Origin: Corynespora cassiicola
Taxonomy: Eukaryota; Ascomycota; Dothideomycetes; Pleosporales; Corynesporascaceae
Length of the DNA stretch: 64,000 bases
Assembly: GCA_022059125.1 (NCBI GenBank)
Contig: JAEUWY010000005.1
Coordinates: forward strand, 2,542,001-2,606,000
Direction: 5' to 3'
Position 1 is the first letter of the stretch; every line of letters begins with the position of its first letter. Below are positions 43,767-55,351 of this stretch, one piece after another. The notes under the pieces are model-generated. The model worked only from the letters and a program-made list of their open reading frames with translations. It had not been told where the DNA came from and did not search any database. A program made the position numbers and the translations under genes.

Positions 43767-46223
43767 CTAAGAAACCATGCCCTTCCTCTTGTTCTTCTTA
43801 GCATCCCACTTCTCGACAAGCCACTCGTGGGTAGCTGCTGGAAGTGAGATGGGTCCAGTGCAGAGCGGCAACTTCTGCCTGGACGCTTGCTCGTACTCGG
43901 CAATTGCCGAGTATTGCGTGGCCTCCTTTACAAGGCGCTTGAGGTGCTGGTGGATCTCGTAGGGCAGGTACCTGCCCAGGCCCTCCTCCAGCTTCTTGGC
44001 TGACTCTAGCGCCTCGTGAGGGGCCAGCTGGATGAGCTCCAAGAAGAACAGGCGCTTAAAAACTTCAGGCGAAATGTTGAGAGGGGTGGCCAGCGTGCCC
44101 TGCTCCTTGATGATGAATAGGGGAAGCTCGCTGTAACCCCAAGTTCCGGGCGCCGAGAGGGGGTTCTTGTAGAGAACTTGGATTGATAGAATGTAGGGCT
44201 TGACAGCGTTGTTGGCCTTTGCGATGCTCAGTTCGTGGTCCAAACGGTTTGCCTCTAGGGCAGCGGCGAGGATAGGATCCTTTGCTTCGGGGTCGATTTC
44301 CTTGAGTTCTGATGGCACGGCGCTGATACGGAGCAAGAAGGAGTGAACTTGGCCAAGACGTAGCTCAGGGATCTCAGTAGAGCCTTTGACCTCGAGGACT
44401 TCGCAGCCTGCTTTAGGACGAATATCGATGCTAAGGTCCGTAATGCGACCAAGAGGCTTCTCAGACCGAGCATACTTAATGATCTTCTTGATGCGGCCAG
44501 GTACGGATTGGTAGTGAGCATAATTGCTGGTCAATGCGGTGTTCCTGCAGCACATCTCCATGCAGACAAGCTCTCGAGGTGTCTGGCCAGTCAGGACGGG
44601 CAAAGGGCCGGGATTGACTTGGTAAACAATTAGGTTCGGGAACTCATTGTGGACGCTGTGGAGTGGCTCTGTGTTGGGAGAGAGAATGATGATATTGGCG
44701 CGGCTTTGTCTAATCTCGTGCTCTGAAAGTTGCTTCGCAATGGCAATGATGACTTGGGCCATAGGGGGGTTGGGTCGAGGAGGGTCCCAAGTCTGTGTTC
44801 CGTTCTTTCCAATATCGTGAAGCAAGTCGTGGACAATTTCCTCGGAATTAGTGTTGAAGGGTCTCAAGGGATAGAGAGTCTCGGGAACGATGCCGCTAAT
44901 GGCCGCATGGGTACAGTGAGTCGAGTAGAGAGCAACACGATCACCCTGCTGTAAGTAGCTAAGGGCTCCAAACATGTAGTTGACGGCCTGCTTCAAGCAA
45001 TGCTTGGTGACTCGGTAACTGTGAAGAAAGTTAGCGACAAGCAACGGATTTCGTTCGGGTTTGAATGAACTTACCCATTGTCAATGACAAACACTATATC
45101 AAGAGTGGGATCCTGGAGAGCACGGCGGTTATGAAGAACGCCTTCGACCTGAACAGAAACCCAAAACTCTTGATGCTCCACGTTTGAGAGGAGCTTAACC
45201 TCAGGGAGAGCTTTCATGGCGACGTTCAACGTGCTCGGCATACCAAGATTACTGTGCGAATCGAAGTGGAAATCGACGGGCGAGGGGAAATGCTGTGCGA
45301 TACCCCCAATCAATTGACCCATTGCCTCAGTGCTATATAGACATTAGCACGTGGACGTTGAAATTTGTTCATGTAACGACCACTTACTCATGCCCGTGCT
45401 TCGTCAGGTAGGCGTGCACGGCATCCTTTTTGGGGGTTCCATTACTGGGAGCATCGCAGTTGCCTGCCACCATCTCCCCAAGTGGCATCATGGCTGACAT
45501 CTCAGCTAAAGTGTTGGAAGTAGATCCCATGTATGTGTCCGCATCGCCAGGGGCTGTACGTCTAAACCGGTGGGACACGTTGGTCGTGAAACGGCGCAGT
45601 CGGGAGGTGTGTCGGTTGACTGTCTGCAAACTATCTCCTGCGCCGTACAAAGTGCTGTGCAAAGTGCCCTTGCATACTCGCTGAGCGGGGATCTGGTGAT
45701 TTGAGGCAGTGTTAGTGAAAGCATCAAACTCCTCCAATGTCATGTTCATAACATCTTCGTCCAACGATGGCCAAGGGATGGCGGCAGTATCGGGCAGGGA
45801 ACTCACAGGCTCGCCCTGGTTGCCGTCTTGAGGAGAAACCATGGCTTCCCACCCGCTCGATCCTGAGGCAGTCGACCTGCTGTTGCGGTTTTTGCGTATG
45901 TTCAAAGGCTGGTCGCTAGGTATCCGGCTCACTGGTAGCGGCGTCACAGACCAAGTCGCGGAAGTCTTGCGCGGGTTGACCCAAGTCAGGTACGACGGCT
46001 CAAAGTCGAGTTCAGGCGGGGGCTGCCAGATATTTCCGGCAATCTCGTCAATGATGTCGTCCAACGGGCCGCCGATATCAAAGCTGGCGTACGGTGCGCG
46101 GGAGACTGTCTGCAGAAGGCGCTGACGAAAAGTAGCCCTGCGTGGCTTTTTGGCGATATGAAGCGGCGGAGGGAAGAGGGCGACTGATGGAGGGAGATAA
46201 ACAGAGTCTGCTGTCACGGCCAT
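43767..46223 (-). CDS. vWA-like fold protein with degenerate metal site, function unknown
   Basis: Complement join 43767-45018, 45075-45332, 45388-46223 gives 781 aa; introns 56 and 55 nt. I do not recognise a named orthologue. Residues 1-280 are mostly disordered, with an acidic segment MNMTLEEFDAF. Residues about 280-520 resemble a von Willebrand A fold: a strand DIVFVIDNG followed by a helix, then LQQGDRVALYSTHC, MAQVIIAIAKQLSEHE, RANIIILSPN and NLIVYQVNPG. The MIDAS DxSxS is replaced by DNGYR, so metal binding is doubtful. A beta-rich region (GCEVLEVKGSTEIPELRLGQ) and an Ala/Leu-rich helical C-terminus ending KKNKRKGMVS follow. The start at 46223 is the first ATG of the frame; a non-ATG extension to 46250 is not used. 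Same strand as the FTS-like gene, 516 bp downstream of it. Confidence 0.75.
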
Positions 46224-46739
46224 GGCAACGCGTGCGGCGCGCGGCAGCAAACGGGCAGTTGCCTTTACTCTTTCACTTGCGACGACGCGTTAGCGACGCG
46301 AGACGAGCCAGTGGAGACGGACGATTGCGCAGTATCCGGTCAAGGTGTACGCGGGCAAATGTTCGACAGCAGAGGAAAGATGCGATATATGATGAGGCTG
46401 GTTGCTGAATTGATACTTCACGGTGGATAGACGAACTCTCGAGAAGACAGCAAGGAAACTGAGATATGAGATGGATGCTGGAAGAGGAACAGAGACACGG
46501 GCAGGACGAGAAGCATGGTGGGAAAGATTAAGCTGCAAGACGTTGGGATGGACTGATTGAGGAAGTTGCAACTCGTTGGTATACGTCGCGCCTACTCTAC
46601 GAAAGTCTACGATGCAGTCACGCCCCAGCCGACTCAAAACTTGGAAGGCGCAGATGCCGGCACCGCGCTGAACAATCTAGGGTATCATGCTTTGATAAAA
46701 ATGCCACACTCATACGCCAGCAGACCCGGGAGTTGTCCA
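46224..46739. other. intergenic / promoter of the vWA-like gene
   Basis: 516 bp between two minus-strand genes. No separate gene is supported. Confidence 0.5.
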
Positions 46740-47983
46740 TCACGCCTCGGTGGTCCTGGAGATTACCGCCTCCAGCTGGCTCTTCATCTTCTCGTTGCTT
46801 TCATCATCGCCGTCGCGGAAGCGAATCTACATACGTCAGTACTAGCCGGCAAGCATGGAAAATCTTGGTGGGGTTGCTTACGATGTCCTCCCCCGCACCT
46901 CCCCCGAACAGAACAGGCTCGGAGAGGCTGGCCTTCACCGCCTTTCTCACGCGCTCTTCCCAAACCCCCTCCCAGTTCCACTCTCCAGGGCGACGATTCC
47001 GGTTGAGCGAGGATCCTTCCACTGCCTTGGAAATGGAGCCGGCCTGCGTTTCAGAAGTGGGCGAACTGGGAGAAGAGACTGGCGAGGGCAGGAAAGGCGC
47101 ACGATATGCTCGCCAAGCGTGATAGGCGCCCGGATTCGCAGCAGCCTCCAGTGGAATCGAGTCAAGCACTGCCTCGTCACTAAAGGTGGAGCGCATGTAC
47201 TCGAGGACCTTCACAATGGACACGTCCTTGCCGGGTGCAGCGGCAAACGAGGTCATGTCTGCAGCTCCCACGGCGCCGTCCTTGGATTCTGCAGGAAGAG
47301 GCGTGTGACTCTGCGTTGGACTCCCTACATCGGACCCGCTGACGTTGCGGGAGCTCACTGTTGATCGTCTAGCGCGGCCAAACCACTGCGGAAAACCATG
47401 TCGAAGGCTGAAGCCGCCGGGGGGCAGCCTCTCATCGTCGGTCGCACTGACAGTGTCGGTGTCTGACGACCCGGTCGTGTAAGTGTACGTGGTTAGCGGC
47501 GTGAGTAGCGGATGGAAGACATCGGTGGAGAAGGTCACAAGGGGTGGAAGCGTGGGATAGCTGGCGGGGAACGAGATTTGGAAGCGCAGGACAGCGGGGG
47601 CGTAGGGACCTGTGGGCGCGTGAATTAACAATCGGTGCGGGCAGAAGGAGTGCGGCTGGCGCCAGATCATGAGGCTGAGGGAGGCCGTGGCCGTGGCCGG
47701 CCCCGCCTGATTTTAAGCAGCAGGGGCGTTGGAGCTCCGGTGGAGCGGGGGAGAGGCAAGTACCTTTGCGCACGAAGATGACGCCCACCCACAGCGAAGG
47801 ATCCCCCGGCGTGATGCTCGCAAAGACGCCGTCGAGCTGTGCAAAGCGCAGGCTGGAGCTGCAGAGGGTGTCAGAGGGCGTGCCAAGTCGGTATGCTACG
47901 CAGTGCCGCGCGACCTACAATTCCACCAGCAGGTGCTGCCGCCGGAAGGACTGGAGCGCCGGTGAAGAGTCGGGAAGAGACAT
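46740..47983 (-). CDS. FTS/AKTIP-like catalytically inactive E2 (UEV-type)
   Basis: Complement join 46740-46826, 46882-47609, 47764-47858, 47919-47983 gives 324 aa; introns 55, 154 and 60 nt. The E2 fold is clear: SFRRQHLLVEFSSLRFAQ, LDGVFASITPGD, SLWVGVIFVRKGPYAPAV, LRFQISFPASYP and LPPLVTFSTDVFHPL. The HPN motif is reduced to HP and no cysteine follows in the active-site position, so it cannot conjugate ubiquitin. This pattern matches FTS (AKTIP). In Aspergillus FTS works with Hook and FHIP to link early endosomes to dynein. The centre carries a roughly 100-residue Ser/Pro-rich insert; the C-terminus has helices around EWNWEGVWEERVRKAVKASL and a charged tail ending ISRTTEA. The last exon is small (87 nt), but the join DI-IRFRDGDDESNEKMKSQ keeps frame. 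Orthology is inferred from motif order. Confidence 0.82.
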
Positions 47984-49271
47984 GTCGTGGGCCGTGGACC
48001 GTGGGCCGTGGGCGGCGGTGATATCACAGTGTCGGCACGGTTGGAGGGACCTCACGATGGAGTGACGATGTGGTTTGGCGCTAGGCCGGTTCGGGACGCA
48101 ACCGATCAGCGCTGCCGCCCGCCAGGCGCCGTCTTACGCTGCATGCACCAGGCGCTGCAGTCTTGCTTTCTGCTGCTTCCACGCACAACATGTTTTTGAC
48201 GCCTCTTCACCGGAAGCCGAGAGGGAATGGGCGCTGGGGCTGGCGATGCCTCGACGTGGCATGCATCTGGTGGGCGCAGGGCCACCGCCTCTTGGCCTGG
48301 AAGCCATTTCCAGGGAACACTGCGAAGAGTTGCGCGGGAGAATGCACACCATGCAGGCACCACCTCCAGGGTGTGCGGCGACAGCATGGTTCCGATCCGC
48401 CTCCAGTACCGAGCATTGCCGCCGTCGCATGTTCACGGAGGGACCAAATATAGCATGGGTGCAGGCGATGTGAACAGCGCACAACTGGAGCAGAAGAGTC
48501 ATCAGACGACCCCGGCTGCTGTGCAATGAATGGCCGCATTCCCAAGGTTTCAAGTCAGGTTTTTTTTTTGCGCCCTTCATCAGCAGGCCTTGGGCACGGC
48601 TGCGATCGGGCACACAAAAGCAAATGTTGTTCGACAGGGTGCATTGGACCGAGCAAACTCTACTGGCGCGGAGCAGGTCCCTAGGTCCGGTGGCATTTGC
48701 CCAACGCTATTGGCTTTGGCCGTTCCCCAGACGCGCTGCAGGCCCAGGAGGCCCAGGAGGCCCACGCTGACGGGGCGTAGGCCGTAGGGGGGCGCGCAGG
48801 CGCGCAGGCGCGGGCGCGGAGAGGCGGTCACGGTCGCCGTCGCGGTCGCGGAAACGGCAATTGGGATCGTCCTCGTCAGGCCGCTGCGGTGAGCGAGTGC
48901 GTCCCACGGCGGGCTGGCTGCTGTGCAACTCTGCAAGGCGCGAGGGACCTGCCTCAGTGCGCTGGCTCCAGTGAGCGGCCGCGGGCAGGGCGCTGGCGCT
49001 GGCGGGCTCCCTGGCGGGCGGCGGGCTGCGAACGTCGCCGTCGCTCGCGGGAAGGATCCATCTCACGTGGGCTAGGGTGGGACCTCAGACGCCCTACGGC
49101 TTGGGGGTCGGGGAGGTGACGTTCGAATTGAGGAGCGAAGCAGATCGGAGATATGATTGCTATCGACCCGCGCTGCCGGGTCCAGAAGTCAGCTGGCCTG
49201 GCTCAGGCCGGCCTGGCAGCTCGTCTCTGCAGTCTGCAGCAAGGAGCAGGAGGCCAGGCGGCGCGAGCGTC

Positions 49272-49366
49272 GGCCGTGGGCCGTGGGCCGTGGGCCGTGG
49301 GCCATGGGATGGGCCTGGGATGGGCCTGGGATGGGCATGGATGGGCATGGATGATGGGCATGGGCA
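49272..49366. repeat. G-rich tandem repeats (GGCCGTG)4 then GATGGGC(C/A)TG units
   Basis: Four GGCCGTG units are followed by GATGGGCCTG and GATGGGCATG-type units over about 95 bp. Repeated GGG runs could form G-quadruplex-like structure on the plus strand. A shorter GGGCCGTG cluster occurs at about 47,989-48,012. Confidence 0.8.
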
Positions 49367-50370
49367 GCAACGGGGCCAGCGCCAGGGGGCTAGGCGGCGG
49401 TAGGTAGGGCGGCGGTAGAGAGGCTATCCTCACGGCGCAGAGCCTTGCTTCTTCGAACCCCTCCAAACTCGCAAACCCCCATCTCCCCCCGGGCCCAGTG
49501 CCCGTTGTCCTGCGCTTGTCCTGCACATGGTGCGCAGACAGACATGGTTTCCGGACGCGCCCCTCGGCGACGCAGCATGCGAAGTTTAACAGGCCACGGT
49601 CAATGCTAGCGGCCCCTCATCGGAGCATTCCTCTGGAGCAATCACACGGCCAGGACCGGCGGCCTGGCGTCGCGGTTTCGAGACCAGAAGCCACTAAGAA
49701 GGACTGGACGTCTCAAGCTCTTCCACCGCCCCTGTCCATCGTGCCCCATCTCGCGTGGGAGCTGCAAGGTGGATGCAAGCCACCCCAGCCAATTGATGCA
49801 CCAGCCAGCCTTATGTCCACACCGCCCACGACCGCCGCAACGCACGCTGCTCCGCCCTGGGCCCGCCTGGCTCGAAACGACCGTTGTGCTTACCGTTTTC
49901 TGTTCACTTTCCGCCGCGCAAACTCTCCCCCAAAGGCGCTGCACGAAAGCCTGCGACAGCTCATCAGCTTGCGACACGCGACGGAACCGCTCCCGGTCCC
50001 ACGTCGTTGATGCGCCCAGCTGGGCAGCAGCACCCTCGCCTCTCCGGTCCCTCAGGTCCCTCGGGTCCCTCGCCCTCTGCGCCTGCGTCCCTCCGCTGTG
50101 AAGGCGCGGCGCGGAGCAGCGTCAGCTGATGGCGCCTGGCCCAGTGTCCCACGAAGCCCTGATGACTGAGGGCCGGTGGAGCCCATGACAGGCCTGCTGG
50201 AGCCAAGTCGTGCTTGCCAACGTGCCGTTGCCAGAAATCACGCTGGCTGACTGACCTCTGCCAGCAATGGCTCCTGGGGCAGCAAATAGCACCGCCAGGC
50301 CCGGTCCGGCACGGGAACGCGGTGACACGGGGGGCTCGCAGGGCGGTTACGAGAGACACGCGAAACGTGC

Positions 50371-50409
50371 GTCGTCGTCGTCGGCGTCGTCGTCGTCGTC
50401 GTCGTCGTC
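50371..50409. repeat. (GTC)n trinucleotide microsatellite
   Basis: About 13 GTC units with one GGC interruption in noncoding sequence of the long divergent region. Confidence 0.9.
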
Positions 50410-51975
50410 CCTCGTCCTCCCTTCCCCAATCCTCAGTCGGGCTGCCAGCTGCGACCCGCGCCTATCGGCCGATGACGATGATGACAGCCGTGGTAATGCT
50501 GCCCCAGCGCCCGCCGGACTACCGGCCTGCCAGCCAGCCAGCCTGCCAGTCCAGTTGGGTCGCGCACCAAGGCGACAGCGCAGCCCGCAAGTCGTCGCTG
50601 GGCCCTGCTGCCCATATGTACCTGTTTTCTGCCCGTTGGACATTACACCGCCATTTTGGGGGGGGCGGGCGTGGCCCAGTGGCCCAGGTCAGGACCATCA
50701 TCATCAATGGGATTGCTCGGAGCAATTGCGGCTGTTTGATGCTGCCACGCTGCCAACCTCTGTCGCGGATAATTGAACACCAAATGGCCTCTGTTGATTT
50801 GCCAGTGCCGTGTTCTCGAAAGCTCTGTCGGGAGCTCGCGCCCTGACTCGCTGGGCATCCAGCGCCCTCTGTTCAGGGGCAGCAGGCTTTTTCGCAGGCG
50901 GCTGGCAGCAAATGAAGGCGTCCGGACCGCCGTTTGCCTCCCGGGGAAGCTGGAATGGCTCCCGGTTCCGTTTGCGGCCAGCGACGGTCGGCACGATGTT
51001 CGCTGCGCGCTGGAGACGTCGACAGGGAGCCCCGGCACCAAGATCCTTCTCTCTCCTGCAGCCTAGTGCCTGGTCCGCATCCGCGGGTTTGGGCTAGCTC
51101 CAAGCCCACAGTCCTTTGCCGGGACGTGCGTGGGTGATCTTCTTTTCGCGAGACCCAAGTCATGGCACGTCGTCCCTCAAACGCTCTCCCTCGCAACCCT
51201 GCTCCGCCTTACTCGGTTGCCTCTAGCACGCCCAATGCCATGGTTTCCGCACAAGCCCGCCTTAGTACCGTGTCGCCGTGGTGCAAAGCTTCTACAGCCC
51301 TGGCCCACGCTCAGGGGCTGCAGCTACCAATTCTATTCCTTTCTCGGGGCATACAGCTCCCACTGGCTTCCGGCCGCCCTGGAGTCACAAGTGACATGTC
51401 ATTAGTAGGATTTTGCGCCAGCACATTTTACCATGTCGCTTATCGACAGACTCATGGCGGCTGTGTTTCGTCGAAGCCATGGCACCGGGGGTCCGCTCTC
51501 ATTACATTTGCTGGTCCAGGTCCTTCCGCTGCTGTCACTATCCGCCCATACTACGTATCCACTCTCACAGCAATCACCGCCTGTCTCTCCGTTTCCTCCC
51601 CGCCGCCACCATCCTTGCCCCCAGCACCAGTGCCCATCCGAGGACGCCACTTAAATCTTGCCCTTCCCTTTATATATCTTCTGACGCTCGCCTCAATATC
51701 AAACCGACTCTCCCCTTAAAACCCCGGAGGTAGTGGCCTGTTACTCTTTCACACTCTCACACTCTCACACTTGCACACGCACAAACTCATACATACCACA
51801 TGTACAGCCTGCCGCCTACCAGCTGCCTCTGACACCTTCCTCTCTGCTAAGAGCTCCTTCCCTACCTGCCACCCACCCACACAGGCACACGCACACGCAC
51901 ACGCGTAGACCCCCACGCCTTCCCACCTTCTCTCTCACCACCCCACCTCTCACACGACACCCACACACCGTCTCA

Positions 51976-53943
51976 ATGGCGCGGCATGGCGGGGCCTCTT
52001 CCCTTTTGAGGGACAAGACGCCCTTCCCCACCAAGCAAATGGCCATTCTGGGTGAGTAGTCCACCGCCCGCGCGTGCTAGCTCGCCATGCTCATCATGGT
52101 CCACAGCCCTATGCCGGATATGCGAGCCAATTGCCTTCATGTCGATATTTCCCTACGCCTACTACATGGTCGAGTCCTTCGGAATCGCAAAGGAGCAGGG
52201 CGAGATTGCCATGTACGTGGGCATGGTCACCTCCGCATTTGCCTTTGCAGAGTTCGCTAGTGGCATCTTCTGGGGCCGCCTCAGCGACAAGGTCGGGCGC
52301 AAGAAGGTGCTGCTCGGGGGCCTGTTCGGCACCGGCCTGAGCATGCTCCTCTTTGGGTTTGCGAAGAATTTGCCAATGGCGTTGTTTGCCCGCGCCCTAG
52401 GGGGCCTGCTGAACGGGTGAGGTCATTCGTTCCACATTAGTGTGGTACCGCTCGCTAAACTAGGGCAGAAACATCGGCGTGCTCCAAACAACCGTCGCGG
52501 AGCTGGTCACGGTTGAGAGACACCAGCGTAAGTCGACGTGCAATTGAGTTGAGCAAGCAAAATCTGACTTTTGTAGCTCGCGCATATTCGATAATGCCAT
52601 TCGTATGGTGTCTGGGGTATGTTTTCTTCTCCGGAGCACCACGTCTCGTATTTGGCTGACCGCCCTTTTGCAGCACCATCGTCGGCGCGAGCCTTGGCGG
52701 CCTCCTCGCCCGCCCCGCAATTGCGATGCCGCAACTCTTCCAGGGGACCGTATTTGACTCATACCCCTATCTTCTGCCCAACGTGGTCTGCGCCGTGGTG
52801 GTTATTTTTGGCCTGACGGTGGGAATCCTGTTCCTCGAGGAGACGCACGAAGACAGGAAGCACGACAGGGATCGAGGCCGTGAGGCAGGGCAATGGATTC
52901 TGAGCAAAGTGTGGAGACGGGATGCAGATGCACCGTTGACCGACAAGGATGGATCGCTGGACGAAATGCAGGCTATGCTTCAAGGCCACACCCAGCGGGC
53001 CTATAGGAGCACCGACAGCTCACCGACGCTCTGCAGCTCTCGCTCTTCCATTTCTGAGCCTCCGCCATACTCCCTCGAGAAGGATGCCCGATCCTCGCCC
53101 AAGATCCGCGAAGCCTTCACTAAGCAAGTGTGCTTGAACATTGCCTGCTACGGAATTCTGGCCTTGTAGGTTTTTTTTATTTATTTCTTCGGCTTCATTC
53201 GGCCGAGTGCTAACAAGGGATGCAGCCACACCATCTCCCTGGAACAACTACTCCCGATTCTGATGTCCAAGGAGGAACCCACGGGCGAGGACCGTCAGCT
53301 GCCCTTCCACTTCAAGGGCGGCTTCCACTTTTCGACGCAGACCAACGGCGCTCTTTTGGCGGTGCAGGGCATCCTCCAAATGTTCGCCCAGGTGGTCCTG
53401 TTCCCCTGGATCAGCAAGAAGCTGGGCAGCCTGCACACCTTCTGGCTCACCATCGCCTGCTACCCGTTCCTGTACTTCCTCGCCCCTTATCTCGCGCTGC
53501 TCCCCACCAACCTTCGAGTCCCCGGCATCATCCTGCTGCTCGTGTGGAAAGTTACGGCGCAGTCCCTGTCTTACCCGTCCCTTGCCATTATGCTGGCCAA
53601 TGCTTCGCCGTCCAAGAAGGTCCTGGGTACGCTGAACGGCGCGGCAGCATCATCAGCAAGCGTGTGCCGTGGATTTGGACCCACGGTTTCCGGAGCAGTT
53701 GACACCTGGGGCGACCACCTTGGAATGTCGGGGCTGGCGTGGTGGACGTGTGCCGGCGTTGCCGCGATTGGGTGGTTGCCAGGTTTCCTTTTGAAGGACG
53801 AGAGGAGGCGCCCGGGCTTCCGGGGTGGCGAAGACGACGAAGAAGCTGGCCTCGGCGAGGCATTGATCGACTCCGAATCCGACGTTGAATCGGTCATCAC
53901 GCTCACACCAGACGACGCTGCAGAGGCAGTGCTTACGAAATAA
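51976..53943 (+). CDS. MFS transporter, ZIF/YCR023C-like drug:H+ antiporter type
   Basis: Join 51976-52051, 52107-52416, 52469-52527, 52577-52616, 52674-53165, 53226-53943 gives 564 aa with five introns (49-60 nt). Twelve TM segments are expected. The first, ALCRICEPIAFMSIFPYAYY, is typical of this fungal/plant ZIFL-like branch. MFS motif A, GRLSDKVGRKKVLLGG, lies between helices 2 and 3. LFARALGGLLNGNIGVLQTT follows, and SIMPFVWCLGTIVGASLGGL is in helix 5. The central loop (about 225-310) is long and charged/Ser-rich. The C-half has QTNGALLAVQGILQMFAQVV and LNGAAASSASVCRGFGPTVS. The C-tail is acidic (DDEEAGLGEALIDSESDVES). Likely an efflux or vacuolar/plasma-membrane transporter of unknown substrate. 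Every junction restores a family-typical sequence, including a 40-nt exon. Confidence 0.88.
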
Positions 53944-55310
53944 GACACGAACCGCGGACTACTAGGGCGTTTTTATGGATTTCCGCATCGACATTTGCGG
54001 CACCTGCACGGCGGGCGCTGGCGCAACAAGATACAATAATTGGAGTTTACCGGATACGACCAACGGGAACAGGGATATAGACACACATGGCTTCGACCGC
54101 TAATGATTTGATTTTCCGCAAGGAGCAGCATCGCTAGGCGCAAACAGAAGGGAGTTTTTTTTTTTATTTTACATGTACTACTTTTACAGGTTGTTCATTT
54201 TTTGGGGGAGGGACGGGACAAACATCTTCTAGACGGAGCTTGGACTCCAAAAAAGTACCTGCGCAAGGTATGGCGTTGTTCGAAAACAATACCCAGTATC
54301 GCTAGTTTGATTTGCAGCGTCTTTTTAGAACACGCATCTTTTGTTATTGCTCAGGCATCACCCATATATGTATCCGAATTTAATCATGGCACTTCTCAAA
54401 GCTTGCAGACTTGTATGATAACAGCATGCCGTCATACGGTTATGCCGTCATGGGCAAGGCTCTCGGGCCGGTTGGCTCAGGCCTCGGATCGGGAGCGGTG
54501 CCGCAGGTTGCAACCGGGAGGGGCTCTGGCAACGACGGCACCCACGAAGGTGCACCAGGAGTTCCATCACAGTTCTCACTGCTGACATCGGTGTGCGTCG
54601 CGGTGCGTGAACCGAATCACGAGTCAGGCCCGTCCCGCTCGCCCAGGCGTCTGACGGGACATGGGACGGCGGGATGATGGAGGGCATGGGATGGGCCATG
54701 CAGACGGCCGCAAGCAGCGAGCGCGCGGGGCTCAGACGGGCGCGTAGGAGCGAGTGTGGCCTGGACAGGCAGGGCGTGGGGAGACGTGTGCGAGGGCTTG
54801 TGGCCCTGGTCGCGGAGGACGACGAGCCTGGGGCGACGGGCAGCGGCACCACGGGCACGACGGGCACGACGGGTGAGAATTTAGAGTCACATGGCCGCGC
54901 TCGCCCACGCCCACGCCCACGCCGACGCCCGCACCCACGGCGGGCCTGGCTGGCCTGGCGGGCTGGACGCGGACGCGGACGCGGTGGTCGAGGGAGCTAT
55001 CTGGCTGAAGATAAGGATAGCGGAACTAGGCCAGGCCTTGCCCAAGCTGCACCCTAATCCCGCTGCTGCTCTTCTCTGCGCTGCAGCATGGCAGACTGCA
55101 AATCTGCTCCTCCACGCCGCGCACACCCCCATACGCAGTGCTCCTAGGCTCCTAGGCCCCTAAGCTCCTGGGTACCCTTACCGTCGCTTACTCCCCTCAG
55201 CCCTGAGCAAGCGCTGCGGTGCGTGCGGGGGGGCAGACAACAGAAGGCTGATCCGCGAGCGCGCCCTGCTTGGTCCCCTCTGACATTGTGCCATCCTGCC
55301 ATGCGCCCTG
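53944..55310. other. intergenic region before the Zn2Cys6 gene
   Basis: 1.37 kb. The first ~450 bp are AT-richer 3' sequence; the rest is GC-rich with CACGGGCACGACGGG, CCCACG and GCGGAC short repeats (about 54,845-54,985). An out-of-frame ATG at 55301 starts a uORF overlapping the next gene. Confidence 0.5.
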
Positions 55311-55351
55311 ATGACCGGCCTCAAGCGCTCCTTGGAGGAGGCTTCCCATGA
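55301..55351 (+). promoter_or_regulatory. overlapping upstream ORF on the Zn2Cys6 regulator mRNA
   Basis: The ATG at 55301 (context GCCATGC, G at -3) opens a 16-codon frame ending at TGA 55349-55351. It overlaps the main start at 55311 (context CTGATGA, C at -3) in another frame. If both are on the mRNA, scanning ribosomes should often miss the main ATG, giving low or regulated expression. Confidence 0.6.

Larger units (their letters stand above)
47984..51975. other. 4.0 kb GC-rich divergent intergenic region, repeat-rich
   Basis: Between the FTS-like gene (-) and the second MFS transporter (+). It contains GGCCGTG and GATGGGC repeats, a GTC trinucleotide run, and CT/CA-rich sequence from about 51,550 to 51,970 that looks like the MFS leader. 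Open frames are frequent on both strands but mutually overlapping, lack domains and reflect high GC. Confidence 0.5.

Noticed and set aside
47610..47763. 154-nt intron of the FTS-like gene as a third twin intron
   Set aside because: It is long, but I found no internal GT-branch-AG unit whose removal rebuilds a consensus donor or acceptor.
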